Notes: generated by a model from the sequence alone, not told the origin. A stretch of 64,000 nt of DNA from Gigaspora margarita (GCA_009809945.1 WTPW01000685.1:241594-305593); one strand, 5' to 3'. Numbered from the stretch's first letter, positions 53,034 to 64,000 are shown. Program-made: numbers and translations.

Positions 53034-54255
53034 TACAGTCTAACCTCTATATAGTCACCCTCTATATAGTCACAAATCCAATATAATCACTTTTGTAAAT
53101 TTACCAACCTTTTTACTATCATTTTCACCTCTATATAAGCACATTTGCATTATAATCACTATCACAATTTTTTATTTACTACCTATATAAAACTACCCCT
53201 ATATAATTACATCATTATTATAAATATTTTGGATTAAATATTTTATTATTATAAATATTTTTATGCTATTTTATTATTTTTTTAACAAATAAAAATTTTT
53301 AAATTTTGTTTTTTTTTCAAATAATCGATTATAATTGCTACATATAAAGGTTAAAATTGTACTAACTAAATCGATAATAATGCTCTAAGTAATATTGTTT
53401 AGGAGACAAAATTACATATATGTTGAAATTTTAAGTTAATTTAAATAACATTTTATTATTACACTTTTACAAGTTACGCTTAGGCAAAAAAAACTAAAAT
53501 AAATTAAAAATATTTGAATTTAACTTTAAATTATAAATGTGTATTAATAAAATTTTATCCAAATTATTTCAAAATTTTAAGATATATGTAATTTNGTATN
53601 CTGAATAACTTTACTTAGATCATTTCCTTCGATTTACTTAATATAATTTTAACTTTTATATGTAGCTACAATATACAATTATTTAAAAAAGAATTTTTTA
53701 ATTTTTTTTTTAAATAATCGTATATCGTNGCTACATATAAAAGTCAAANTTATATTAAGTAAATCGATAATAGTTATCTAAGTAAAGTTATTNGGAATAC
53801 AAAATTACATATATTCTGAAATTTTGAAATTATTTGAATAAAATTTTATTAATGCATTTTTATAATTTCGGGTAAGTTCAATAATTTTTAATTTTTTAAT
53901 TTTTTTTTCGTCAAGGCATATCTTGTAAAAGTATAATAATAAAATATTATTCAAATTATCTCAAAATTTCAACATATATGTAATTTGTCTCCTGAATAAT
54001 GTTACTTATAGCATTATTATCGATTTACTTAGTATAATTTTAACTTTTATATGTAGCAATTATAATCGATTATTTAAAAAAAACAAAATTTAAAAATTTT
54101 TATTTATTAAAACTTCTATATAATCACAATTTTTTTTCTATATATAATTTTATTATGATTGTGATTATATAGAATTCCCTCTATATTGGTCACATCTCTA
54201 TATAATCACCACTTTTTGTATCCTGAAGGTGTGACAATATGGAGGTTAGACTGTA
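53034..54255. mobile_element. MITE with TACAGTCTAACCTC ends and two palindromic cores
   Basis: TACAGTCTAACCTCTATATA at the left is mirrored by AATATGGAGGTTAGACTGTA at the right, with TA at both edges. Subterminal CTCTATATAGTCAC words repeat about six times at the left and in mirrored form at the right. Two head-to-head core arms (GCTACATATAAA..TTAAA... and inverse) occupy about 53335-53670 and 53725-54065. CAG-type ends and the TA target fit the pogo/Tigger group. A few bases are ambiguous (53595-53790). Confidence 0.75.
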
Positions 54256-54337
54256 TATATAATTTTTTTATAAATAATATGCTAATTTAGAAATAATAGA
54301 AAAGATATTTTTTTAGAGAAACAAAGCATATATATAG

Positions 54338-55991
54338 TAGTAATCCTGGTCTATCAAAATTTATCGACTGGCCAAGCCAATAAAATTTTATCAGCTTAGT
54401 CAGGTTAGCTGAAAAATTTTAAATAAATTACAATTAATTAAAACAACCTGCAATTAAAAAAGTTATTAAATTAAAAGCTGCTAATAAAACCTGTTTGATT
54501 TTTAATTTGCTAAATTTAGTAAAAATCTTATTCTTATATTATATATTAAAGGAGCATCATGTGTTGTATACTATTAAAAGTTACTTTTTATTCTACATAT
54601 AAGCATTAAATAAATATAAATGTTTGGTACATATAGCCAAAAATTCACACATGTGAATTAGGTAGCTTTATCAAAAATCAGCCAATATGGATTCTGCTGT
54701 TGAAACATATTGTTATCAATATAGTCAAAAAATATGAGCGCATGACCTTTATTTATTATCAAAAATTAGCTGATATAGGCTATGCTAATAAAATATAGGA
54801 GGAATTAGAGTTAAAGGGATGAATATAAGACCTCCAAATATTATCAAAATCAGCTAATATGAGTTCTGCTAATAAGGAACATATAATGATGGCATTGTTA
54901 TTGATATAGAATTGGAGTTGAAAAGCATTAAATAAAACATATAATGTTGGCATTGTTATCAATACGGGATTAGAGTTGAAAAAGATGTGCATATGGCCTC
55001 TATTATAATTAATAAGTTGTTATGGGTTCTGCTAATAAAGCATACAATGGAATTGAAAAGAATGAATACAAGGCCTTTAGACATCAGTAATTAGCTAATA
55101 TAGGTTCTACTAATAGAAACAAATAATGTTGGTTATTGATATCGATATAGAATTGGGGTTGGAAAAAATTATCATATGGCCTTCATTTATTATCAAAACT
55201 CAGCTAATATAGGTTTTGCTAATAAAGCACATAATATTGGAATTGTTATCAATATGGAATTGAAGTCAAAAATGGTTTTTATCCATTATCAAAATTATCT
55301 GGTATGGGTTCTATTAATGAAATATACCTATAATATTGGATATTGATATTGATATGGAATAGTGTTGAAAAAGACAAATACAATATTTTGGATAAAAAAT
55401 TTGTTAATTGGTATATCTTATCTGATGACATGCATGTTTAAAAAAATGTAATTTGGGTAAAAGTTAACTCAGAGCATAATTACCTTAATGACATGTGTGT
55501 TTGGTTGATTGAAATAGCCACATTTCCACTATATTTTGATCACGGGCTACATACTTGAAGTTGCAACTTCAAGTACCTAAAGACACACTGCCTAAAATAT
55601 TAATTAATACTTTAGCTTCTTTCAGTGCAACTAAGGTTGCAACATCAATGCGTAAAAACTTTAAGCATAACTATATGACATGACCAATTAGACTAGCACT
55701 AAAATCTAATAACATAAAAAAAGAAATTCATACCAGGGTGATAACAGCTTTGATGACTCCAAAGTGCAATGCTTTCTATGACAATTCTAAATGCAAAACT
55801 TTGGTAACTATAAAAATGATGGTTTCAATGATGATAATGTTCTAAAAAAAACCTGCACTGATTATATTTTATAGTAATTATAAAAAAAAATTTTATACTT
55901 ACAAAATTAGCTAGTCAATTTTAGAAAAAATTGACTGACCAGGTCAAAAAATCAGCTTAGCCAATTTTTTTAATTTTAGCCAGGATCACTA
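54338..55991. mobile_element. hAT-like element carrying a satellite array
   Basis: TAGTAATCCTGG at the left is mirrored by CCAGGATCACTA at the right. Flanking 8-mers ATATATAG (54330-54337) and ATATAAAG (55992-55999) match at 7 of 8. Subterminal TCGACTGGCCAAGCCAA and CAGCTTAGTCAGG words are mirrored near the right end. The middle is the array at 54660-55390. No transposase frame is seen. Confidence 0.65.
54660..55390. repeat. Satellite-like tandem array, unit about 110-120 bp
   Basis: About six or seven units share ATCAGCTAATATAGGTTCTG, then CTAATAAAGCA, then ATAATGTTGGCATTGTTATC, then AATATGGAATTGGAGTTGAA and ATATGGCCTTTATTTATTAT. Units vary in length and some are internally deleted. It forms the interior of a hAT-like element. 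Confidence 0.75.
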
Positions 55992-56749
55992 ATATAAAGA
56001 TTACCTGTTTTTAATGCCCTTAAACAACTCTCTTAAAATTATTAAATATGAATTTGCCAAATTTGCTTCTTTTGTTTGATTCCAAATATTTGCAAACTAT
56101 TTTGTTTCACAAATTTGAAAGTATTTTGTATAATGGTCTCAAGTTCAACAAGTTCAAGAACAAGAGCAATTCTTCTGCAATAGATAAAAAAAAAATTACA
56201 AGATTAATAAAAAATAGGAAATATATTTGCAAATATTAAGGAAAATTAATTCTACTAAAGCTTTAGATGGTTGCTTTTAGATTTTTCTATTTTTTATAAA
56301 TTTTTAGTTGGAATTTTTGCCACCAAATTATCTAATAATTACTAATTTTCTTAGTAATTCTTGTAGTTCACCAATCAATAAAATAATGATCAAGCTATTA
56401 TACTTTATTATTTTTAATTGGTTATACAAATTTTCTAGGAATAGAGTACAAAGTATGTAGTATATAGTTTAATTGTGAGTTGCAAATTCTAGGCATCCGA
56501 TTGGATGATTATTTCTATAATTTTCTGTATTTTTGCAATTCAAGAACACCTTTTTATAGTATATATATATTTTTTATGATAATCTTCTAGAAAATGGTTT
56601 TTGGAACTTGGGTTACATTGTTATTGTATGGCGTTATTATATATATTAAAATGTGACCCTTTTTTGCTTGGCTGTATCTGGATTATCTATTTGTGTATTA
56701 TGTTAAGTAGAATTTTTTTCTATTTTATGCTAGTGTACTAACTTGTCTT
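55992..56749. other. No recognised gene
   Basis: A 63-codon frame at 56048-56239 is Asn/Lys/Leu-rich without motif. No element ends are found. Confidence 0.35.
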
Positions 56750-56904
56750 TAGGAGAGTGACAAAAATCAGATGATTTATTAGGGAGAAGGAGAGTAAAAA
56801 ATATTAAAATTATATATAGGAACCTGACCAAATCTATATTAAGGAGAGGGAAGAAGAGTGGGCCTCTAATAAAAATAATTATGTGATTAATGACAAGGCC
56901 CTTA
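56750..56904 (+). mobile_element. MITE of the CAAAAATCAGATGATT family
   Basis: It begins TAGGAGAGTGACAAAAATCA and ends ATTAATGACAAGGCCCTTA, with TA at both edges. It is collinear with 14808-14960. It lies just upstream of the long LINE copy. Confidence 0.75.
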
Positions 56905-57076
56905 CAAGAACAGAGTAATAATATAATAAAGATGGCATGTGTTCACAAAATCTCAACTAATTGGACAATGCAATAAACAAAGTAAAAATATGAATTTTTG
57001 TATAATATGTATAGTACTATATTTATCTATTGTATAAGAATTGTTTAACCAAATACTGTTTTAACAAGTTTTTTAA

Positions 57077-57661
57077 CTTGTTAATGAATTCCTATTAGAA
57101 AAAGACTTCAATAATGAAGAAATTGAACTACCTACAAATTCTTTAAACAATGGAAGTGATATCAGCCCCAATCCTAGCTCTCTTGAGATATATAACCCAA
57201 CAACATATTACAACAAATTTCTTTACTATTACAGACTACAAACTCTACCTTCTCCACAAAGTATAGACTCTTTCTTGCAATATATACTAGAATATTACCC
57301 TATGTTTTATTTAAATCAATATATCAAAATTTCTGTTAAACCATACCCTCAACTTGATTATATCTTTACTAAAGCACATATTTACCTCCTATATGAAAAC
57401 CTTGTACTAGGTCACTTCATATTCCTACCTTTTGGAGATCTACTACCCCTTTGCTATATAGAACTTAAATCATTTAATGACAATTTTCAAATACCAATTT
57501 TTAATGATTATTTTCTTTTTCCAATACCCAACTTACAACTAATTACAACTTCAAATCTTAATACCAATTCTTCCTCAAATATAAATTTATCTCATTCTTT
57601 TGAAGAACCTTGTTACAATAAATTCCTTAAAAAACATAATCTCCCACTTTTGCTACCTTAA
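57077..57661 (+). pseudogene. LINE upstream ORF segment
   Basis: The frame is open from just after a stop at 57074-57076 to the stop at 57661, about 194 codons. The only good Met is at 57275, so the true start is probably lost. It is rich in Asn, Tyr, Leu and Pro, with no zinc knuckle or RNA-binding motif that I can see. By position it may be ORF1 or an N-terminal extension of the endonuclease ORF. It ends 150 bp before the endonuclease frame. Confidence 0.5.
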
Positions 57662-57813
57662 CAAACACTTAAATCCTTTATACAACATTTTACTCAAAAA
57701 TTTATTTTCACTATTATTCAAAATCTCTATTAATATTACAACTCTTGAAACACATGTATAGCTCAACACCCAAGATGAAATCCTTCCTAACCATATCTTA
57801 CTCTCTCTAATCA

Positions 57814-58449
57814 ATGTTCTATATACTACTGGTTACTAATCAAATCATCTACATCAAATCTTTGCAAAATTTTTATCTAAACATTGCCACACACAATGTT
57901 AGAGGCTTTAATATTGCTTCCAAAAGGCAAATTTGGCAAGACTACTGCATTAACCATAATATCTCAATTCCATGCATTAGTAAAACTAAAATTGCATCAA
58001 AAAACAAACATTCTTTTTGCAACAATAACTTATTTACCTATTACTGGGCAAATTCTGAAAGCTCAGTAGAAGGTGCTGCTATTATAATCTGCAATAACCT
58101 CAAACCACATGTGCATAGTTGTTACACGCATCCAGATGGGGCTATTGCTTTGAACTTGTTTTTTAAAGGTGATTTAAAGCTCCGTATTATATCAGTTTAT
58201 CTTTCATTTACTGATTCACACAAAAGAAATCAAACTCAAAACCAAGTTATTAATTGGACTTTACAGACTCAACGATCTAATCTACACCTTATAATTTTAG
58301 GAGATTTTAATACACATGATAATACAACTAGCTCGGCATCAAAATATAAACTTATTGATTTTTTACATCACTCAAACATGTTTGATAATGGAGCCATTAT
58401 AACAATACACACTACATCTAGTCAAACAGAATCAACCAAAGCAGAATAG
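57814..58449 (+). pseudogene. LINE endonuclease (EEP family) segment
   Basis: The 211-residue frame carries the opening motif IATHNVRGFN at about residues 24-33. The catalytic ISETK-type motif reads ISKTKIA, so its Glu is replaced by Lys. The metal-binding GDFNTH is near residues 163-168. After a frameshift at about 58440 RIDYIWTDLF is found in another frame, and after one more shift the terminal SDH motif (TLSDHLIL, about 58530). The endonuclease nicks target DNA to prime reverse transcription. The lost Glu and two shifts make this copy inactive. Confidence 0.8.
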
Positions 58450-58803
58450 ATTATATTTGGACTGATTTATTTAATATACAATTTTTTCTTTTTATAATAT
58501 TAATGATAGCCAAACTAGTACTCTAAGTGACCATCTTATTCTATTAACATCCTGAACATTTCCTAATATCCATAGCAAATCTTCATGTCTTCATACTGGT
58601 ATTAGCTGCAGAATTTTTAATTACAAAATAATGAGTTCAGATCAATTAACAGAATATTCTGATCTATTATTCCAACTTTTTATTAAATATCATGTTTCAA
58701 TCTCAACCAATATACAGGAAAGCATTGATACAACCTGGAAAAAGATACAACAATGTACTATACAAGCTGCAATTCAAAAGATTCCTAATAAAAAAACTCA
58801 TAA

Positions 58804-59274
58804 ATGAAGTTACAATCACAATATACACTACATTACACTGCACTTCATACTAGTCTTAAAAAACTTGAACATTTTATAAAACTATTAAAAAGCAACTCTA
58901 TTGCTTATTTACCTCATATCAACTCACATATTTTATTTATCAACTCAAGAGCAAAGTGCAATCTTAATTTTCTTATATTACTTAATTCTAACCAAATTCA
59001 AACATGGCTTGTATATGCACAAAGTATTTGGAAACAAATATATTATGCTTCTCACCTGGAATCCTCTCTTCTTCTCTGGCAACAAATTAATCAGGCCTCA
59101 GAAAAAAGATGTGAATCACTTATTACTAAACCTACACAAGCTATAAATAGTATACTTAATTGCTACCAACCTCCTGTTCATTTTACAAATATTAAACTTC
59201 AAAATCAACTTATTACTGATCACACTATAATTAAACAACATATCCAATCACACTTTAATAACTGGACTGCATAA
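58804..59274 (+). pseudogene. LINE linker between endonuclease and reverse transcriptase
   Basis: A 156-residue frame of no recognisable fold with high Asn, Leu, Gln and His. It occupies the place where LINE ORF2 has its non-catalytic linker. A stop at about 59272 separates it from the next open stretch (PITEEEIIQTISQLPNNK), which begins the reverse transcriptase. Confidence 0.6.
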
Positions 59275-59279
59275 AGACC

Positions 59280-60841
59280 TATTAACCAGAATTTATTTGA
59301 TAGCTTCTGGAACCAACAATACCATCCACCCCTATATATTAAGTCTGAATGGTATATACCACTAACCCTTCCTATAACAGAAGAAGAAATTATTCAAACA
59401 ATTTCTCAACTCCCTAATAACAAAGTCTGTAGTCCTACAGGCATAAGCTATGAAATGATCAAACATTATAACCCAACTGGGATTACTATTCTCACATCTC
59501 TTTTTAATTGATAGCTTACACAAACTTCAATTCCCAAACAATTGAAAAGAGGAAGAATTTTTCCTATTCCAAAAAACAATACTTTTGATAGTAATCTTAA
59601 ACACCCAATAAGCCTTATTGAGCATACCAGAAAAAGCTATACCAAAATCATTACCGACAGACTAAATCAAGTTTTTTCACAACACCCTATTCTTTCACCA
59701 TATAACTATGTTGCCCTTCCTGGAAATAGTACTTCTATTCCTATTTATATTCTTAACAATCTCATAGAAGATGCTAACTGCAATTACAAAGAGATCTGGC
59801 TTCTATCACAAGACATGAGCAAAGTTTATGACTCTGTAAACTTTACTCTTTTAGAAAAGTGCAGTAAATTACATAATTTTTAGGGGGGAGGGGGGTCCCC
59901 ATTTATCACATCCTATATATATATATAGAGTAAAATAGCCAATAATATTGAAGTATTTATAATAATAAAAATTCGCAGAAAGTTGCTACATAGTAAAGTC
60001 TAAATTTTATTATATCAAACAATAATTATCGATTATGTAAAGTTGTTTGGAATATCAAAATACATATATCCTGAAATTTTTATCAAAATTAAAGAAGTTT
60101 TTATTATTTAACTTTTAATTTTTACATTTGTCAAATGTATTTATTTAAAAAATTTTAAAATTTTCGTCAAACAAAAAATTCAAAAAGTCAAATAATAAAA
60201 AGTTCTTCAATACTGATAAAAATTTTAGAATAAGTGTATTTCAATCTTCTGAACAAGTTTACTTAAGCAACTTTAATCGATTCACATAGTAAATTTTTGC
60301 TTTACTATGTAGCGACTGTTATTGTACGTGGGGTCAAAAACATTTTTGAATTTTTTTAATATTAAAAAGACGAAATTTGATTGGTCAATAGCCTATCACG
60401 GGGGAGGGGGTTCAGACCTATGTAAACCCTAATTACGTGATTTACTGCACTTCCCTTAGAACATGCCCTTACATGTTTACTTCTGCCTACTAATATTGTT
60501 AACACTCTTCTTAATATTTTAGCTAACCAACAAAACAATATTATTACCAATTTGGGTCTTACACAACCTTATCAGGTTCAAAATGGCATTGACCAAGAAG
60601 AAACAATAACACCTCTTCTTTGGTGGATCTACTATGATCCTCTTATTTCTTATATTTACTCAAATTCATCTGGTTATTCAATTGAAACATCCTGGTTTAC
60701 CAACCTCAAAAATTTTACAACTGACAATCTACAAACCAAATGTTCTGTACTTGCATACATGGATAATACTTTATGGATAGCATCATCCCAAACAGAGCTT
60801 TCTAAGATACTTACTATTGCAAAAATCCTTCTATTCTATTC
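59280..60841 (+). pseudogene. LINE reverse transcriptase, split by a MITE
   Basis: The N-terminal part (about 59380-59851) shows EEEIIQTISQLPNNKVCSP, then KRGRIFPIPKN, HPISLIEHTRKSYTKII and motif A as SQDMSKVYDSV with its Asp. The MITE at 59852-60458 interrupts it in the codons after NFTLL. When the element and one TA are removed, the frame runs on without a stop into LTQPYQVQNGIDQEETITPL. Motif C follows as AYMDNTLW at about 60754; the second Asp of the usual (Y/F)xDD is Asn. There is also an earlier in-frame stop pair near 59510. The enzyme is therefore dead. Confidence 0.85.
59852..60458. mobile_element. MITE inserted in the LINE reverse transcriptase
   Basis: The left end TAGAAAAGTGCAGTAAATTA and the right end TTTACTGCACTTCCCTTA are inverted repeats. 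TA at 59852-59853 and 60457-60458 is the target duplication. Subterminal G-runs (GGGGGGAGGGGGG and GGGGGAGGGGG) and a palindromic core (about 59985-60320) link it to 37331-38571. It must be younger than the LINE insertion. Confidence 0.9.
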
Positions 60842-60862
60842 TATTCTATAGCAAAAATCCAA

Positions 60863-61486
60863 GTGAATCCAACCAAATCAATACTTTCAACCAATATTAA
60901 ACAACAAAACTACAACCCAATTATATATAACAATCAACCTCTTTCTCTTCAATTACCAAACCAGCCTTTTAAGTTTCTTGGATGTTGGTTTACTTTAGAC
61001 AATAAACAATTTCAACAAACCAAACTTATTATTGCTGAATCAAACCAGCTTATACAAATTGCTCATACAAAACAAATTACAGATACCCAAGCATGCTATA
61101 TTATTAATATTGTTATTATTTCTACAATAGAATACTGTATACAAAATATTGTATTAAGCCAGTCAACATGCAATAAAATCTTAACACAGCACATAGGATT
61201 AATCAAGCATAAAGCCAAACTTAACCACATAATCCCTACTAGTACTTTACTCTATCCTCAAATTTACAATATTAAAAATATTTGGGATATCCAACTTCAA
61301 CACCACCTATCTAACTTTATTAAAAGATTAAATAGCAATAGACTATTAAACATTACTGTTCAACAACTCCAAAATAACCTCTGGTCACCTATTAGTGTCT
61401 TCACTCATCCTAATTCTACAATTGATGCCCCTAATAGATCAACTACAACCTTTAAGATTATTCAGCTTTTTAAGCATCTTAACTAG
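60863..61486 (+). pseudogene. LINE thumb/connection segment after reverse transcriptase
   Basis: The frame continues the polymerase just after a small tandem of TCTATTCTATTCT that shifts it (about 60830-60850). FKFLGCWFTLDN at about residues 40-51 is the usual KFLGxxF motif after motif C. YIINIVIISTIEYCIQ and later LTQHIGLIKHKAKL resemble the thumb region of LINE enzymes. It ends with a stop at 61486; the sequence continues in other frames toward RNase H. Confidence 0.7.
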
Positions 61487-62279
61487 TCAATCAGCCCTAA
61501 CTCTTATTCTAACATTCCTTTTGTAATTAAAGAAGGTTCAAATTCTTTAGAATATATTCTTGCTTCACATCCTAAATACACAATTTTTAAAAAACAAATT
61601 TAGCATCATCATTTACTTTTTCTTGATCAACTTACAACATATGACAATTCATGCTTATTAGATTGGAAACATATTTCACCAAGATTACACAAAATTTCTA
61701 AAGGCAGAACTCCTCAATGGTTTACCTTTTTAGAAGATAAAATCACTAGCCACTCCTATGAATGCACTATTTATTACACATAAATTTACCATCTACAAAC
61801 TATTATAGTTATACTACTAGTCACTTTTCAAAACATTTCAAACCTTGGCTTATTACATTATTAAATGATCAAATTATTATAGGCAAAGCTCATCACCAAC
61901 CAACTGCATCAGACTTACACTAATAACTTACTGGCAATGTTCTTTTCAAACACAATTCACAAACTTATACCCAACTCCACCAATTACTATATCATNATGC
62001 AGTAACTGTTCTCTCAATACTAAAANAATTAAAAANAAATGCACNATTCTAATACCNACTAGTCATGCTACAAAATTCTTTGGCAGACTAAATTCTGACA
62101 AAACAATTAATTTAAATGCCAATTTTCTAGATCTTATATATTCAATTGCACTTAGAAATCCAATTTATAACCTACCATTACCAAATCTCAACATTTTTTC
62201 TATACAACTCCCTCCAATATTTGAACCAAGCCAAGCTTATAATACTTTTCAGTCTTTTACACATTATAATAGTAGTCTC

Positions 62280-62720
62280 TCAGAACTTACCTTTTATACA
62301 GATAGTTCTGCTATTAGCCTAGGCAATCCCTAGTGCTCTATGGGAATTGGTTGGATACAACTAGCTAACCAAATATCATACATACCTTTTAAGCACAAAC
62401 CAAATTCTGGCCATGCTCATTTAAAGCAGAATTACTTGCAATTTTAGCTACAATAAGTATAGCTTCTAGAAATTGTACTATCCAAATTTATACAGATTCA
62501 CAATTAGTTATCTCTAAATTTAAAAGTTTAATCAATATTATACCACTTCCAAACTTTCTAAATATACCCTATTGGTCAATCTGGAATACATTACTTAATT
62601 TAATTAAATCATACAATCTTAATATTACTTTGCATAAAGTAAATGCACATGAAGATGACAACTTTAACAATAAAGCTGACCAACTAGTATGCAATCATCA
62701 CATCTTATTTTTAATTCAAA
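62280..62720 (+). pseudogene. LINE RNase H segment, right copy
   Basis: Across frames the order is FYTDSSAI (first Asp), SMGIGWIQLAN, a lost Glu region near 62430, IYTDSQLVIS (Asp) near 62490, then LHKVNAHED and NKADQLV (last Asp) near 62630-62690. The left LINE copy is better preserved in frame but has Asn at the last Asp. Ambiguous bases lie just upstream (61996-62057). Confidence 0.7.
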
Positions 62721-63044
62721 CAACATATATAATCCTCAATATACACCAACTTCAGATAATTATCCAATGGAACTCCCTATCCGTCACAGTATAAGAGCAA
62801 TCTGTAGAGCACATATAATTGCATGGTGAATATCACAAAACCGCTTTCAGCAATGGAACCCAAGTTCACAACTCATTAACTGGAATGCTTCATGGCTATA
62901 CATTAATAATAATCAAAAAATTAGCAATTTTTACATAGCTTTCAATCCTCTACTCTAAAATCTTTTAGAGTAAAGTTATTACTAGATGAGCTTCCTTCTC
63001 CATATATTCTTTATAAAAGATATTTCTTATACCCCAATATTTGT

Positions 63045-63371
63045 CATATATACCAACAGGCAAGTAATGCCTTGCACTGGGTTACTTGTCCAAATACTAA
63101 TCTACTACTAGACCTTATAAACAATTCCTTAAACCAAATACTTAGCTCTAACAAACTTGATAACTCTTCAACTCAGGCTATAAATCTTCACTCCAAAATT
63201 TTAAACCTTGATAGTTTTCAAATTCATCATTTTTCATACAAGCCCATATTATATTCAATTCTATCAGGTCTTATTCCATTAGAACTGATTAATACATTAC
63301 AAGAAACTGGCTTATTTTTAAAGCTTGCTAGCTCCTTTACAATTCAATTTTTACTTCATCTGAATCAATAA
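63045..63371 (+). pseudogene. LINE C-terminal segment
   Basis: ICHIYQQASNALHWVTCPNT precedes a 99-residue frame that ends in a stop at 63371. The Cys, His and Cys spacing resembles the post-RNase H zinc-binding segment of LINE ORF2. In the left copy the corresponding part is about 3163-3780. Beyond 63371 the remaining C terminus is only seen in broken frames. Confidence 0.55.
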
Positions 63372-63790
63372 ATTTATACAAAAATCTGGATTCCATACTG
63401 CACTTCAAGATCACAATATCAACAAACAATCTTACAAAATCAAACTATAGCTTCTGGATCTTCTGTATCTACTACATCTACAATTCAAACTAATAATAAT
63501 AATTCTATTATAAATAACTCAATTCAGAAAATAGACTACTGGTACCCCCACTGGATTAAATATCTTACACACCCTTTTTGTATATTAACCAATAACCAAA
63601 TCTAGGTGAGCCTTGGCCACTCTTGTTGGTTTAGGCCACAGATAAGTACTAGGTCTACTTTGTTTATCTAGCTATATACCTGAGTTCTTTTTCGTAGCAT
63701 TAGATTTAAATTATGAAATTTTTTGCAATTGTAAAAAGTTTCCATTAAATTTAATAAAGATAAGAGCAAGGTCTCACCATTAAAATTAAA

Positions 63791-64000
63791 AAAAAGTAAA
63801 TATTATTATAAAATGCTTCTAGTTTGGTTACAATTCAGTTTTACAAATTATACCTGCAAATAGTGTTTTAACCCAGGTAAATATTATCTGGGTCACCTGT
63901 GGGTGAGTGGGTAACCCAAGTTGAATTATGGCCCACTCAGGTGGTCAACCTGCGGGTCACCCACAGGTCATCCGTGGGGCAACCCACTGGTCACTAGTGG
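63791..64000. repeat. Start of a GGGTNACC palindrome element, cut by the window edge
   Basis: From about 63872 the words CCCAGGTAA, CTGGGTCACC, GTGGGTGAG, GGGTAACCC and GCGGGTCACCCAC alternate in both orientations. They match the set at 17755-17880, including GGGTAACCCAAGTTGAATTA, which is present there inverted. The right end is outside the window. Confidence 0.55.

Larger units (their letters stand above)
57077..63790 (+). mobile_element. LINE (non-LTR retrotransposon), long decayed copy
   Basis: In order it shows an ORF1-like or N-terminal segment, an apurinic-type endonuclease, a linker, a reverse transcriptase split by a MITE, a thumb/connection segment, RNase H and a C-terminal segment with Cys/His residues (about 63045-63100). 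The 3' UTR (63604-63790: CTAGGTGAGCCTTGGCCACT ... AAGGTCTCACC, A-rich end) matches that of the inverted copy at 2972-3139. Stops and frameshifts are frequent, so it is inactive. The 5' limit is uncertain. Confidence 0.85.

Noticed and set aside
54660..55390. CRISPR-like array
   Set aside because: Whole units repeat and diverge together; there are no constant short repeats separating unique spacers, and the context is eukaryotic.

Overview
The window is a eukaryotic, very AT-rich intergenic region dominated by transposable elements, with only one clearly intact host-type gene and one broken one. An RNI-type F-box/LRR gene, CENP-B/pogo-like transposase relics, LINE elements with terminal RNase H, small AT-rich introns and dense short inverted-repeat elements fit an arbuscular mycorrhizal fungus (Glomeromycotina, Rhizophagus-like). 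That assignment is an inference from style and family content; no species marker is present.

Host genes. An F-box/leucine-rich-repeat gene lies on the minus strand at 9084-10739 and is cut by one in-frame TAA. A 499-residue membrane protein with a long Asp/Asn/Lys-rich insert is encoded at 44703-46202 (+). A possible exon-like relic lies at about 1305-1990 (-). Nothing forms an operon and the genes show no sign of working together.

Autonomous-type elements. Two copies of one LINE family face each other across the window. A 5'-truncated copy at about 2972-5000 (-) keeps RNase H and the 3' UTR. A longer decayed copy at about 57077-63790 (+) has endonuclease, reverse transcriptase and RNase H segments. 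A different LINE leaves a poly(A)-tailed 3' fragment at 46424-46946. Two broken pogo/Tigger-like transposases lie at about 19950-22330 (+) and 31770-34560 (-). Two convergent tRNA-derived SINE copies lie at about 26185-26735 (+) and 27171-27795 (-).

Non-autonomous elements fill most of the rest. TA-flanked (Tc1/mariner/pogo-like) miniature inverted-repeat elements (MITEs) occur in several families: TIR TAAGGG...; TIR TACTGTATTCC...AAAATAAGC; pogo-like TACAG. hAT-like elements carry 7-8 bp target duplications at 6402-6798, 7159-8072, 16374-16659, 18988-19265, 23106-23447 and 54338-55991. A further family has TIR AGGACCCC and likely 8-bp duplications. Many are nested, most deeply at 36035-38846. 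Several target sites can be read exactly; removing the MITE at 59852-60458 restores the LINE reading frame.

Two unifying observations stand out. One palindromic core module of about 340 bp recurs inside MITEs with different ends. Also, several hAT-like elements have interiors built from one short reiterated palindrome or a satellite array. Minisatellite arrays occur at about 428-1090, 40315-40632, 41051-41280, 50980-51480, 51580-52320 and 54660-55390.
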